This document shows positions 6,342-14,511 of a DNA stretch of 47,180 nt, piece after piece. The notes beneath the pieces were generated by a model, which searched no databases, had not been told where the DNA came from, and saw only the letters and a list, made by a program, of their open reading frames with translations. Source of the DNA: JAEYKI01 sp036679405 (GTDB taxonomy: Bacteria; Bacillota; Clostridia; Christensenellales; Christensenellaceae); the NCBI GenBank assembly GCA_036679405.1, contig JAVBVZ010000029.1, positions 1 to 47,180 of the forward strand, read 5' to 3'. Position 1 is the stretch's first letter; every line of letters begins with the position of its first letter. A program made the position numbers and the translations under genes.

Positions 6342-7588
6342 TGGGCGCGTGTAAATCATGGACTCCGGAAGAAATCGAAGCCCTTAAAAACGCGCAGAGA
6401 AGCAGGCAGACCAGAGCGCAGCTTGCCAATCAACTAGGGCGCTCTAAGTCGTCCATAAGTTACGCGCTGCATAAGCTTGGATTAACTGTACGCAACTGGA
6501 CTTCTGCGGAAGTTGAGTATTTGGAAGAATCCTGGGGAGAGATTTCTATTCCTGGGATTGCAAAGCACTTAAATCGGAATGTTAACTCGATTAAGCAGAA
6601 GGCACAAGAGCATGGGCTTACTCGTCACTTGCATTATGGCGTAAATCCAACCCTTGAACAGGTGTGGGCTGCTATCGGTATACAGGGGTCGACCGGATAC
6701 AATACGAAGCGATTTATCGCTCTTGGGTTGCCGGTGCATAAACACAAGGTTGTAACTTCATCCTTCAGGACTGTCGATATAGACGAATTTTGGGAGTGGG
6801 CGGAGAAAAACAAAAGGCTTTTTGACTTTCGGAATTTTGAAGAGAACGCCCTTGGTGCCGAGCCTGCATGGGTAAAAAAGAAACGCAGGGAGGACATCAA
6901 AAATTTTCAGCAGCCGCATAATGCTGTCTGGACCCCAGCAGAGGATAGCCTGCTGATCGGATTGTTGAAAGCTTTTAAGCATACCTACTCGGACATTAGT
7001 AAGCGCCTAAATCGATCTGAAGGTGCAATTAAACGAAGGATCCACGATCTTAAACTTAAACAGAGGCCCCTTCGGGAAGCCGTAAAGTTTTGGACGGAAG
7101 AAGAGAAAAACACCTTGATTGAATTGTGGGATGCTGGGTGGAGTTACGAGCGAATTGGAGAGAAGCTTGGGCGTACAGCCTTGGCGGTTCGAGGTAAGCA
7201 CGAGAACATTGTACATCCCGAATGGGCAATCGAACAGCGCCAAAAAAGGAAAGAGCGCAAGCAGAGAGCGGAGCAGGTGAGCCACCTTATTTACTTTCTT
7301 AAACTTCGCCGTAACGCTTTGGCTTTCGGGGAATATTGGCAAAAAGACATGTGCATGCTCTGGGATCCAGTGAAAGGCTGTACCGCGAACGAAAAAAACT
7401 GCGACGAGTGCATTTCCTTCCGGCGGATACGCCCGCAATATTGCCGTAGATGCGGCATAACTGTTATGAGCAGGCAAAAGATAGATATTTGCGACCGATG
7501 CAAAAAGATTCGTAAATGGCAGCACAGAAGAAAAGTGTCCGTCATTGGGAATAAGGAACATACAGCTCAGGACGAAAACGTTATTTAG
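6341..7588 (+). CDS. Four-repeat SANT/Myb-like DNA-binding protein with zinc fingers
   Basis: 415 residues, start 6341 overlapping the upstream stop. Four Trp-led helix-turn-helix repeats start with WTPEEIEAL (about residue 7), WTSAEVEYL (about 55), WTPAEDSLL (about 198) and WTEEEKNTL (about 250). Each ends in an NRxxxSIK- or GR-type recognition helix, as in SANT/Myb or GcrA-like domains. The C-terminus (about 330-410) has several Cys pairs (CTANEKNCDEC, CRRCG, CDRC). It probably binds phage DNA, for early transcription or replication; no specific function is recognised. Confidence 0.65.
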   Translation: MGACKSWTPEEIEALKNAQRSRQTRAQLANQLGRSKSSISYALHKLGLTVRNWTSAEVEYLEESWGEISIPGIAKHLNRNVNSIKQKAQEHGLTRHLHYGVNPTLEQVWAAIGIQGSTGYNTKRFIALGLPVHKHKVVTSSFRTVDIDEFWEWAEKNKRLFDFRNFEENALGAEPAWVKKKRREDIKNFQQPHNAVWTPAEDSLLIGLLKAFKHTYSDISKRLNRSEGAIKRRIHDLKLKQRPLREAVKFWTEEEKNTLIELWDAGWSYERIGEKLGRTALAVRGKHENIVHPEWAIEQRQKRKERKQRAEQVSHLIYFLKLRRNALAFGEYWQKDMCMLWDPVKGCTANEKNCDECISFRRIRPQYCRRCGITVMSRQKIDICDRCKKIRKWQHRRKVSVIGNKEHTAQDENVI

Positions 7589-7617
7589 ATCCATTTCCGG
7601 GGAGAGGAGGTGTAACT

Positions 7618-7800
7618 TTGGGCGATAAACTGACCTATGAATTTGTGCCCGGCGAACGGGAGGAAGTAATTGACCTGTCGAACGGCCGCCGGGCCTATCT
7701 GCGGGATGACGGCGATTTCGAAACGATGGATGGCCGCGATAACATTGACGGGATCTACCGAATTGTACGGGGAACCAAATGGGCCGAAAAAACCGCATAA
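7618..7800 (+). CDS. Small acidic hypothetical protein
   Basis: 60 residues from TTG 7618, eight bases after GAGGAGGTG, a strong SD that fixes the start. Residues about 15-40 (VIDLSNGRRAYLRDDGDFETMDG) suggest a small beta-rich fold. No family recognised. It belongs to the early operon. Confidence 0.55.
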   Translation: MGDKLTYEFVPGEREEVIDLSNGRRAYLRDDGDFETMDGRDNIDGIYRIVRGTKWAEKTA

Positions 7801-7815
7801 GAGAGGAGGAAATAT

Positions 7816-7992
7816 ATGCAGCCAGATTTTGAAAGCATGACCATGGATGAGCTTTTAACGCTCAAGATCAGATACAAACGATTTATAAAGGAAGAACCGG
7901 ACACAACGATTGCCGAATTGTTTCGGCAGCGGCTCACGCAGATAAGGCTTGCAATTAAACGCAAAGAAAAAGCCGCTTTGCAGAGCGGCTGA
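7816..7992 (+). CDS. Small helical hypothetical protein
   Basis: 58 residues, start 7816 behind GAGAGGAGG, stop TGA at 7990-7992. It is charged and helical (MDELLTLKIRYKRFIKEE, RLTQIRLAIKRKEK). No family recognised. Its last codons form a 7-bp hairpin (AGCCGCT/AGCGGCT, 7971-7990), so coding sequence and RNA structure overlap here. Confidence 0.6.
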   Translation: MQPDFESMTMDELLTLKIRYKRFIKEEPDTTIAELFRQRLTQIRLAIKRKEKAALQSG

Positions 7993-8020
7993 TGCCCTAA
8001 TGGGCAAATCTAAAATATCT

Positions 8021-8048
8021 ACCCGCATTATATCACGGTGCGGGTTTT
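8021..8048 (+). terminator. Terminator-like hairpin before the recombination operon
   Basis: ACCCGCA (8021-8027) pairs with TGCGGGT (8039-8045), then TTTT. It is the third hairpin in a row (after 7971-7990 and 7994-8005) and stands only some 10 bases before the SD of the SbcC-like gene. It may attenuate entry into the recombination genes. Confidence 0.5.
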
Positions 8049-8067
8049 AGCACAAGGAGGTAAAACT

Positions 8068-10050
8068 TTGAAACTACTAACTATATCACTACAAAACTTT
8101 AAAGGCATTCATGCCCTGCAGATCAACCTGCAGGGGGAAGATGCCAATATATACGGGGATAATGCCACTGGCAAAACAACGATGTACGACGCGTTCCTGT
8201 GGCTTCTGTTCGATAAGGATTCGAGCAACCGCAAGGACTTTTCCATAAAGCCGCATGGCACGGACGGGAAAGAGATCCACCATCTCGAGACGGCGGTCGA
8301 TGCGGCGCTGTTGCTCGACGACGGTCGGCGAATGACCCTGCGCAAAGTATACAGAGAGCAATGGATCAAGCGCCGCGGGGAAGCGGACAGGACCTTCTCC
8401 GGGCATGAAACAGAGTATCTGGTAGGAGATTCCCCGAAGAAAAAGAACGAATATATGGCCATCGTGGACGCTATGATTGATGAGCAGACATTTAAACTGA
8501 TCACCAACCCGGCATATTTTAACACGATGCTCAGCTGGCAGGACAGGCGGCAGGAACTGTTTAGGTTGTCTGGGTATAATTCGACCGACGATGAGCTTAT
8601 CGCCGCGGCTCCGGACTTTGCTGATCTGCAGGAGCTTGTACGCGGCCGGACAATTGATGATGCACGATCGGCTGCACAGTATGCGCTCAAAAAAATCAAA
8701 GACGACATCCGGACGATCCCGATCCGGATCGATGAGATCAATCATAACCTGCCCAACATATACGAGCTCAGTGACGGGGAGTGGGATCGCACCCATCAGC
8801 TGCGGGATGGTGCGGCCGAAAAAATCAATGCGATCGACGCCCGTTTGGCCGATGCCCGGACGATCGCGCAGGAGCATGCGCGCAAATTACAAGCCGTAGA
8901 GGATCTCCGTGCAAAGCTACGGATCCGCGAGGCAGAAATCAAAGAAGAGGCCGGGCGCGAGATCATATCAGCGCGTGACCAAGTCGACCAGCTGACGATG
9001 GAAATCGACGGTAAACGCCGCTATATCGACGGGTGTTCGCGCGAAATAGATGATCTAAAAAGCGTCATTGCCGAATACGAAGAAAAGGCTCCCGAATTGC
9101 GGTCAAAATATTACGAGCGCAAGAAGCAGGAATTTATCGAGCCGGATGAAGTCCCGGTTTGTGGCCTGTGTGGCCAACCGCTTCCGGCAGAAATGGCGGC
9201 CAAAGACATTGACGATCTGCGGCAAGATTTTTATGAGCAGAGGGATGCGGAGGCGGCAGCCTACCAGTCAAAAGGTAAAGCCCTGAAGGCAAAGGCCGAT
9301 CAAGCTGAGGAACAAATTAAATCTTATCAGACCTCCATTAATGAGGCTAAAAAATCTATACAAGAAAAAGAGGAGCAGATCAAGAAGCTGCGCGAGATTG
9401 CTGATCAGGACATCCCGCGGGTCATCCCACTAGAGGATGATGTATACACTGATCTATTGGCTGCGCTCAAAAAAGCGGAGGCCGACGCAAAGTCAAACGC
9501 TTCGTCCGGTACCGTAGAGGACCTCTTGGCCGAGAAAAAAATCTTGCAGGATTCGCTCGCGGGGTACGATGCAAAACTGGCGTCGCGTGCGCAGCACGAG
9601 GCCGCGGTCAAACGAATCGAGCAACTGAAGACCAAAGAAAAGGAACTTGCTGCGCAGCAGGTTGAACAGGAACGGCTTATAAACCTTATTGAGAAATTCA
9701 TATCCTATAAAGCCGGCTTGATCGAAGAGCAAATCAACGCCATGTTCCCGACAGCACGCTTCAGGCTCTTCGACACACAAATCAACGGCGGGGTCGTGGA
9801 CTGCTGCGACTGCATGATCGGTGGGGTGCCCTATGCAGACGCCAACAACGCGGCGCGCATAAATGCCGGTTTGGAGATCATCGACGTGATCAGCCGCGCC
9901 CGCGGGATTACCGCGCCCATATTTATTGATAACCGGGAGTCGGTTAACCAGCTCTATGATACCGATGCGCAGATCATTAACCTAGTTGTTACAAAGGACA
10001 AGACGCTTCGCGTCGAAACAAGTAAATCAAAATCTGAGGAGGTAGCTTAA
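8068..10050 (+). CDS. SbcC/Rad50-like AAA ATPase
   Basis: 660 residues from TTG 8068 (SD AAGGAGG). Walker A is GDNATGKTT near residue 32. Long coiled coils (about 180-330 and 360-560) flank a CGLCGQPLP zinc-hook-type motif near residue 365. The C-terminal APIFIDNRESV is the degenerate Walker B region. It is shorter than bacterial SbcC (about 1000) and has no SbcD-type nuclease beside it. It is followed directly by RecT and an MBL-fold protein, the layout of a phage single-strand-annealing recombination module. DNA end processing or loading is inferred. Confidence 0.85.
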   Translation: MKLLTISLQNFKGIHALQINLQGEDANIYGDNATGKTTMYDAFLWLLFDKDSSNRKDFSIKPHGTDGKEIHHLETAVDAALLLDDGRRMTLRKVYREQWIKRRGEADRTFSGHETEYLVGDSPKKKNEYMAIVDAMIDEQTFKLITNPAYFNTMLSWQDRRQELFRLSGYNSTDDELIAAAPDFADLQELVRGRTIDDARSAAQYALKKIKDDIRTIPIRIDEINHNLPNIYELSDGEWDRTHQLRDGAAEKINAIDARLADARTIAQEHARKLQAVEDLRAKLRIREAEIKEEAGREIISARDQVDQLTMEIDGKRRYIDGCSREIDDLKSVIAEYEEKAPELRSKYYERKKQEFIEPDEVPVCGLCGQPLPAEMAAKDIDDLRQDFYEQRDAEAAAYQSKGKALKAKADQAEEQIKSYQTSINEAKKSIQEKEEQIKKLREIADQDIPRVIPLEDDVYTDLLAALKKAEADAKSNASSGTVEDLLAEKKILQDSLAGYDAKLASRAQHEAAVKRIEQLKTKEKELAAQQVEQERLINLIEKFISYKAGLIEEQINAMFPTARFRLFDTQINGGVVDCCDCMIGGVPYADANNAARINAGLEIIDVISRARGITAPIFIDNRESVNQLYDTDAQIINLVVTKDKTLRVETSKSKSEEVA

Positions 10051-10052
10051 TT

Positions 10053-10991
10053 ATGGCAAGCAAAAATACAGCGGCGGCCGCGGTGGCGCCGCAGGAGCCC
10101 CAAAAGACCGAATTATCTGTAGTAAGACAGGAGATGCTCGAGAGGGTTGAAAAGCAGCTCGAACAAATGAACAAAAAGGGAAGGATCCATTTTCCGGCTA
10201 ATTATTCATCGTCAAACGCTTTGCAGGCGGCCTGGCTTATCTTGCAGGATACAAACGACAGGAACGGTAAACCAGCGCTTGAGATATGCACTCGGGCCAG
10301 CATTATGAATTGTCTGCTTAGAACAGTGGTAAACGGTCTGAGCCCGTCTAAAAGCCAGGTGTATTACATTCCGACTGGAAATGCTTTGACGATGTTTATA
10401 TCGTATTTCGGGGCTGTGGCTATGGCGAAGCGGCACGGAATGAAAGATGATCCATTCACACAGGTTGTGTACAAAGGCGATGGGTTCGAATATGAGATTG
10501 ACCCTGTAAACCGCACTATGACTGTTACAGAGCACACTCAAAAACTCGAAAATATCAAGGCCGGAAACATCATCGCGGCATATGCTGTAGCCGAAATGAA
10601 CGACGGGTCTTTTCGAACAGAGATCATGACGATCGATCAGATTCACAAGAACTGGGAAAGGGGTCCAATGAAAGGAAACGGGCCCATGCACAAAGACCAT
10701 CCGGAACAGGCCTGCCGGCGTACGGTGATCAGCAGGCTTTGCAAGATGATCGTGAAGGCATCCGATGACAGCGACTTGGTAATGGATCTCTTTGACGAAA
10801 CAGACGACCTTGAAGTCGCAGCCGAAATTGACGAGCACGCCAACCAAACGCCGATCGACATCACGCCGGATCCGGAAGAGGTCCCGGAAGATCTTCCGGA
10901 GGATCCGCAAGACGATCCGGAGCCTCCGGCCGCTGTGGATGATGCTGCTGAGCAGCTCCATGGTCAACAAAAGATGGATGCGGGGTTTTAG
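10053..10991 (+). CDS. recT: RecT-family single-strand annealing protein
   Basis: 312 residues starting MASKNTAAAA. The body (about 60-250) carries the RecT pattern: SIMNCLLRTVVNGLSPSKSQVYYIPTGN, LTMFISYFGAVAMAKR, and EQACRRTVISRLCK near its end. The last 60 residues are acidic and Pro-rich (TPDPEEVPEDLPEDPQDDPEPP). It anneals complementary strands and drives phage recombination. It lies two bases after the SbcC-like gene, an evident operon. The partner exonuclease (RecE/YqaJ type) is not seen; the ATPase and MBL protein may take that place. Confidence 0.9.
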   Translation: MASKNTAAAAVAPQEPQKTELSVVRQEMLERVEKQLEQMNKKGRIHFPANYSSSNALQAAWLILQDTNDRNGKPALEICTRASIMNCLLRTVVNGLSPSKSQVYYIPTGNALTMFISYFGAVAMAKRHGMKDDPFTQVVYKGDGFEYEIDPVNRTMTVTEHTQKLENIKAGNIIAAYAVAEMNDGSFRTEIMTIDQIHKNWERGPMKGNGPMHKDHPEQACRRTVISRLCKMIVKASDDSDLVMDLFDETDDLEVAAEIDEHANQTPIDITPDPEEVPEDLPEDPQDDPEPPAAVDDAAEQLHGQQKMDAGF

Positions 10992-10995
10992 AGTC

Positions 10996-11196
10996 ATGAG
11001 TATACCAAAATGCCGAGAGTGTAACCTCATGGAAGCCGAATATACGAAATATGGTAGGAATCAGTTTTGGTGCATGCATCCGGAATCAAAGACCGGGTGC
11101 CTTCCGCACAATATTATTGCACGGAGCAGGGAAACTGAAATCCCAGTGAAAACATCGCCGAAATGGTGTCCAAAACGTAAGGAGGCCAGGCTATGA
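10996..11196 (+). CDS. Small Cys-rich zinc-binding protein
   Basis: 66 residues starting MSIPKCREC. Cys residues at 6, 9, 26, 35 and 58, with WCPKRK near the end, suggest one zinc site. Its stop overlaps the ATG of the MBL gene. It resembles in layout the small protein at 21875-22084 (CxxC, a middle Cys and a late CPK/CPKY). Function unknown. Confidence 0.6.
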   Translation: MSIPKCRECNLMEAEYTKYGRNQFWCMHPESKTGCLPHNIIARSRETEIPVKTSPKWCPKRKEARL

Positions 11197-11954
11197 ACCT
11201 TCACGTAATATCAACAGGCAGCAAGGGCAATTGCTACATACTGGACACCCCACGTGGCCGCCTGCTGCTCGATTGCGGCGTCCGGGTCCAAGAGATCAAG
11301 GAGGCTCTCGGGTTTGATTTGTCCGGTGTGGTGGGCTGTCTTTTGACGCATGAACATAAGGACCATTCAAAGGCAGCGGCCGAGCTCATGGCCCTGGGCG
11401 TCGACGTCTACACGTCGGCGGGTACCGCCGCGGCCTGTGGGCTTTCAGGCCATAGGATACACACAGTGCAGGGCCAGCGTTCGTTTGAAATAGGAGAGCG
11501 TCAACACCCTCGTCGTGCTTGTAATATTGCGGTTATGCCTTTCAATACCCAGCATGATGCGCTTGACCCATTTGGCTTCCTGATCCAAGTAGGCGGCGAG
11601 AAGATTCTCTATGCCACCGATACGTACTATCTGAAATACCAGTTCAGTGGTCTTAATTACATCATCGTCGAGTGTAACTACCTGATAGAGACGCTGGACC
11701 GTAACATAGCCGCCGGCCGGATCCCTCGGGACCTCCGGCGGCGGTTGCTAAAATCTCATTTTGAGTTAGGCAATCTGGTTAAGTTTTTGACGGCGTCAGA
11801 TCTAACGCGGTGTCATCAGATCGTACTGGTCCACCTGAGCGACGGCAATAGCGACGCCCTCCGGATGATCGGAGAGGTTTTCTTGTCGACCGGGGTACAG
11901 ACCGTGGCAGCCGACGCCGGTATGGATATAACGCTCGAAGGAGCGGGGTTTTAG
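11193..11954 (+). CDS. MBL-fold metallo-hydrolase
   Basis: 253 residues. STGSKGNCYIL and THEHKDHSK (the HxHxDH metal motif near residue 52), later histidines at NTQHDALD and ATDTYY, define a metallo-beta-lactamase fold of the YycJ/phosphodiesterase type. It overlaps the upstream small gene by four bases (ATGA). MBL-fold genes next to recT are common in Firmicutes phages, and a nuclease role in the recombination module is plausible. The substrate cannot be read from sequence. Confidence 0.85.
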   Translation: MNLHVISTGSKGNCYILDTPRGRLLLDCGVRVQEIKEALGFDLSGVVGCLLTHEHKDHSKAAAELMALGVDVYTSAGTAAACGLSGHRIHTVQGQRSFEIGERQHPRRACNIAVMPFNTQHDALDPFGFLIQVGGEKILYATDTYYLKYQFSGLNYIIVECNYLIETLDRNIAAGRIPRDLRRRLLKSHFELGNLVKFLTASDLTRCHQIVLVHLSDGNSDALRMIGEVFLSTGVQTVAADAGMDITLEGAGF

Positions 11955-11964
11955 GGAGATAATT

Positions 11965-12177
11965 ATGCAAAAGATTAAACCAATGACCGAGGGCGATATC
12001 TTGCAGGAAAATCTGCGGATTTGCCGGATAATATTAGAGTTTAAACCGGGCGACGGCCTTATTGAGCAATGCCGCAATGCGCTGCACGATAACATCAAGC
12101 AGTATGATCGGCTGCAGCTCAAAAGGCAGGAGCAGGCCCGGGAACGCAAGGCGAAGAAGATAAGCAGACATTCATAA
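11965..12177 (+). CDS. Small helical hypothetical protein
   Basis: 70 residues, start 11965 behind TAGGGAG. The first half is helical (ILQENLRICRIILEF), and the end is Arg/Lys-rich (RQEQARERKAKKISR). No family recognised. Its place between the MBL hydrolase and the DnaD-like gene suggests a replication or recombination accessory. Confidence 0.55.
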   Translation: MQKIKPMTEGDILQENLRICRIILEFKPGDGLIEQCRNALHDNIKQYDRLQLKRQEQARERKAKKISRHS

Positions 12178-12196
12178 ATTGGAGTGAGAGACAACT

Positions 12197-12946
12197 ATGG
12201 CGGGAAGACGACCAAAACAAAGAATAGACTATTTTTCCCTTGAGGTCGATTACTACGCGGACCCGAAGTTCGTGAGGCTCAGGACAGAGTTCGGTATCAA
12301 GGGCGAAATTTGCGCTATAAGGGTGCTGTGTGCGATATACCGTGAGGGTTATTTCATTCAGTGTTCTGATGATCTTTTGTATATGATCGCGGACGATACA
12401 AAATTGCCGTTCCAGTTTATCCGTGAAGCCGTGGCCGGAATGGTCCGCTGTGGCCTCTTCGACAAACAGATTTATGACGATCATCGCGTGCTGACCTCCA
12501 CGGGGATCCAGCGACGATGGTCTATTGCAAAGTCAAGGTCAACAAAGGTTGATACTTCTCTTTATTGGCTGCTTGAGGATGATGATACTTCTATTAATGT
12601 ATACAAAAATAATAAAGATGTGTACACAAATGAAGAAAAAGAGGACACAAATACAACAATCAAATCAAATCAAATCACATCACATGATTTGAATAGAATA
12701 GATTTATTATCATCAAGTAAAGGTGATGCGCTTTCTTTGTATGTTAAGAATTTTGGGGCAGCAGGAAAAGGGACTTTGGCTCGTATGATTGACTTCTACG
12801 GTGAAGACATTGTTTTTCAGGCTGTTGATAAATCCATAGGAAAAGCAAAGAGCGTCCCTATCAAGTACGTGAACAACGTGTGTATACAGATTTGCAACGG
12901 AGAAAAGGCCTTTGACCTTAAATGGCAGACAAGGAACGGTGAGTGA
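12197..12946 (+). CDS. DUF4373/DnaD-like replication protein
   Basis: 249 residues. The N-terminal 110 residues (DYFSLEVDYYADPKFVRLRTEFG, then YFIQCSDDLLYMIADD) match the Lin1244/DUF4373 winged-helix family. A low-complexity Asn/Thr/Ser linker (about 140-180) follows, and the C-terminal 65 residues recall the DnaD YTH-type DNA-binding end. Such proteins start phage replication by loading host helicase, but no helicase loader lies nearby. A diverged homologue is at 45304-46056. The AT-rich linker contrasts with the flanking domains. Confidence 0.75.
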   Translation: MAGRRPKQRIDYFSLEVDYYADPKFVRLRTEFGIKGEICAIRVLCAIYREGYFIQCSDDLLYMIADDTKLPFQFIREAVAGMVRCGLFDKQIYDDHRVLTSTGIQRRWSIAKSRSTKVDTSLYWLLEDDDTSINVYKNNKDVYTNEEKEDTNTTIKSNQITSHDLNRIDLLSSSKGDALSLYVKNFGAAGKGTLARMIDFYGEDIVFQAVDKSIGKAKSVPIKYVNNVCIQICNGEKAFDLKWQTRNGE

Positions 12947-12947
12947 T

Positions 12948-13319
12948 ATGGCGGACCGAATGACTGCAGCCGAATATCAGGAATTTCTCCGAACCGGACG
13001 CCTGCCCGGGGACAAGCCGGCGCGATCGAAGTACAAGAACAGAAAGACGTCGCTTGACGGTACCGTATATGCCAGCAAGAGAGAGGCTGACCGGGCGGCA
13101 ACGCTTCAACTGATGGTCCAGGCGCGGGAAGTAATTTCTTTCTTTGAGCAGGTTCCGTTTCCGTTGCCTGGTGGTCATAAGTATATTGCTGATTTTGTGA
13201 TTCTGTGGCCAGACAGTACTTGGACCGTAGAGGATGCCAAGGGAGTCCGGACGGATGTTTATAAGATCAAACGGGATCTCATGCTCGAGACGTACGGGAT
13301 TGAGATTGTGGAGGTGTGA
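12948..13319 (+). CDS. DUF1064-family putative nuclease
   Basis: 123 residues, start 12948. The segment SKYKNRKTSLDGTVYASKREADRA and then YIADFVI...WTVEDAKGV gives D-(x)n-ExK-like spacing, the PD-(D/E)XK nuclease signature seen in DUF1064 phage proteins. The C-terminal KIKRDLMLETYGI fits. It lies in the replication block directly before a 59-residue gene, stop and start separated by one base. A Holliday-junction or structure-specific nuclease role is likely by family but not proven. Confidence 0.75.
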   Translation: MADRMTAAEYQEFLRTGRLPGDKPARSKYKNRKTSLDGTVYASKREADRAATLQLMVQAREVISFFEQVPFPLPGGHKYIADFVILWPDSTWTVEDAKGVRTDVYKIKRDLMLETYGIEIVEV

Positions 13320-13320
13320 C

Positions 13321-13500
13321 ATGGATAGCGATGTAGAAGAATATTTTATTGAACAGTATGCAGCATTGGGACTAAAGGTTGTGCCTGGCCACTGGCCGGA
13401 CCTTAAAACGCGGGGAGAAGTGGATTTGTGCATTGAAGATATGCGGGCTATGGCAAAGTTTGCGAATGATCTATTACAAAAGAATAATAGTCAAAAATAG
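13321..13500 (+). CDS. Small hypothetical protein
   Basis: 59 residues starting MDSDVEEYFIEQYAALG, preceded by GGAGGTGTGAC. It is acidic at the start with a helical end (AMAKFANDLLQKNN). No family recognised. It is the last gene before the minus-strand membrane-protein insert. Confidence 0.5.
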   Translation: MDSDVEEYFIEQYAALGLKVVPGHWPDLKTRGEVDLCIEDMRAMAKFANDLLQKNNSQK

Positions 13501-13536
13501 ACATGTGTTGATTTTTTAGGAGGTTAGGAGTATTTT

Positions 13537-13947
13537 TTAGAATTTCATTTTTTTGCAGCTATCGATATCCTTCTTTAAGGCATCAAGAAGTGAATGTATT
13601 TCGTCTGAATCAAAGTTAATATAGCCTTTTGAGTCTTTTTGGTCTAATAAAGATTGGGTGCTATGCATAAGCTGAACTCTGATTTCTGCTGGACAGAACA
13701 GCGACACTTGCAGCATTGCTGAGGTAAGCTTTGAGCCTCTTTCTGCGGATTCTTCAGTTGGAGATTCATATCGGGATGCACTTTGAGAGAGACAATCGAA
13801 ATAATTATTATACGCTTTAACTTTATTCTCAAAATAAGCATCAAAAAATTTAACCTTTTTTGTGTGATATTGGACTACTAAAACAGAGATAAGGGTGATT
13901 AAGGGAGACAAAACGCCAATTAATAAGGCTAATTGATTAGTATCCAT
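13537..13947 (-). CDS. Single-pass membrane protein (second of its kind)
   Basis: 136 residues, start 13947 behind AGGAGGTATTT. The membrane segment is at about 7-28 (LALLIGVLSPLITLISVLVVQ), followed by KKVKFFDAYFENKVKAYNNYF and a helical cytoplasmic part. It runs against all surrounding genes and is AT-richer than its neighbours, so it looks like inserted cargo. Layout and the K-V-x(7)-E-x-K-V-x-x-Y/Y-x-x-F pattern recall the protein at 3650-4168. Function unknown; superinfection or abortive-infection protein is a guess. Confidence 0.65.
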   Translation of the reverse strand: MDTNQLALLIGVLSPLITLISVLVVQYHTKKVKFFDAYFENKVKAYNNYFDCLSQSASRYESPTEESAERGSKLTSAMLQVSLFCPAEIRVQLMHSTQSLLDQKDSKGYINFDSDEIHSLLDALKKDIDSCKKMKF

Positions 13948-14035
13948 AAATACCTCCTAAAAAAACAAGCAACCTTTCGGCTGCTTTTGGTAAATTGTTC
14001 TCACTAAACATATTTTACCACGGGAGGGCAAGGAA

Positions 14036-14494
14036 GTGCAAGATGTAGAGAGGTTCCTGTATCGGTACAGGACCATTAAACAGCAAATCAAGGAGCGTGA
14101 ACTCCAAGTTGACGAACTGGTCGCCAAAAAAGATGCCATTGCCGATCGTCTGCTTCGTGCCCCCAGATTAGACAATGTACGGGTCCAGGGCGGCATCTCC
14201 TCGGACCCGGTTTGTGACGCTGTCTGCAAGATGGTGGATGTGTATGGCAAGCGGATCAGCCGGGTCGTGGATGAGATCAATGCGCTGTACGTCCAACTTG
14301 ACGATATAAACCGCAGAGTCGATGCGGCCGAGCTCACCGAGCAAGAGCGGGAGTATGTGCGGTTGAGGTATTTTGAGGGGCTTTCAGCGGCGCGGGTGGC
14401 GGATAGCATGGGGTATTGCGAGAGAGAAATAAGAAGAGTAAAGAAAAAATTATTTGAAAAATTGAAAACAAAGTGTTGTAATAAAAATATATAA
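14036..14494 (+). CDS. Sigma-region-4-like late transcription regulator (DUF1492/ArpU-type)
   Basis: 152 residues from GTG 14036 (SD GGGAGGGCAAGG). A long N-terminal coiled coil (about 1-105) is followed by AELTEQEREYVRLRYFEGLSA and DSMGYCEREIRRVKKKL, the helix-turn-helix of sigma-70 region 4 as in DUF1492/ArpU/RinA-type phage regulators. Such proteins switch on packaging and structural genes. It lies just before the cargo hydrolase and the GTCCG array (15135-15181), which is a good candidate target. Confidence 0.75.
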   Translation: MQDVERFLYRYRTIKQQIKERELQVDELVAKKDAIADRLLRAPRLDNVRVQGGISSDPVCDAVCKMVDVYGKRISRVVDEINALYVQLDDINRRVDAAELTEQEREYVRLRYFEGLSAARVADSMGYCEREIRRVKKKLFEKLKTKCCNKNI

Positions 14495-14511
14495 AATTTT
14501 AGGAGAAGCTT

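Noticed and set aside
7007..7798. Long minus-strand frame (263 codons) opposite the SANT-like gene
   Set aside because: Antisense shadow of a well supported gene and a following small gene; no SD, no motif.
8089..8877. Long minus-strand frame opposite the SbcC-like gene
   Set aside because: Antisense shadow; the plus strand holds the Walker A and long coiled coils.
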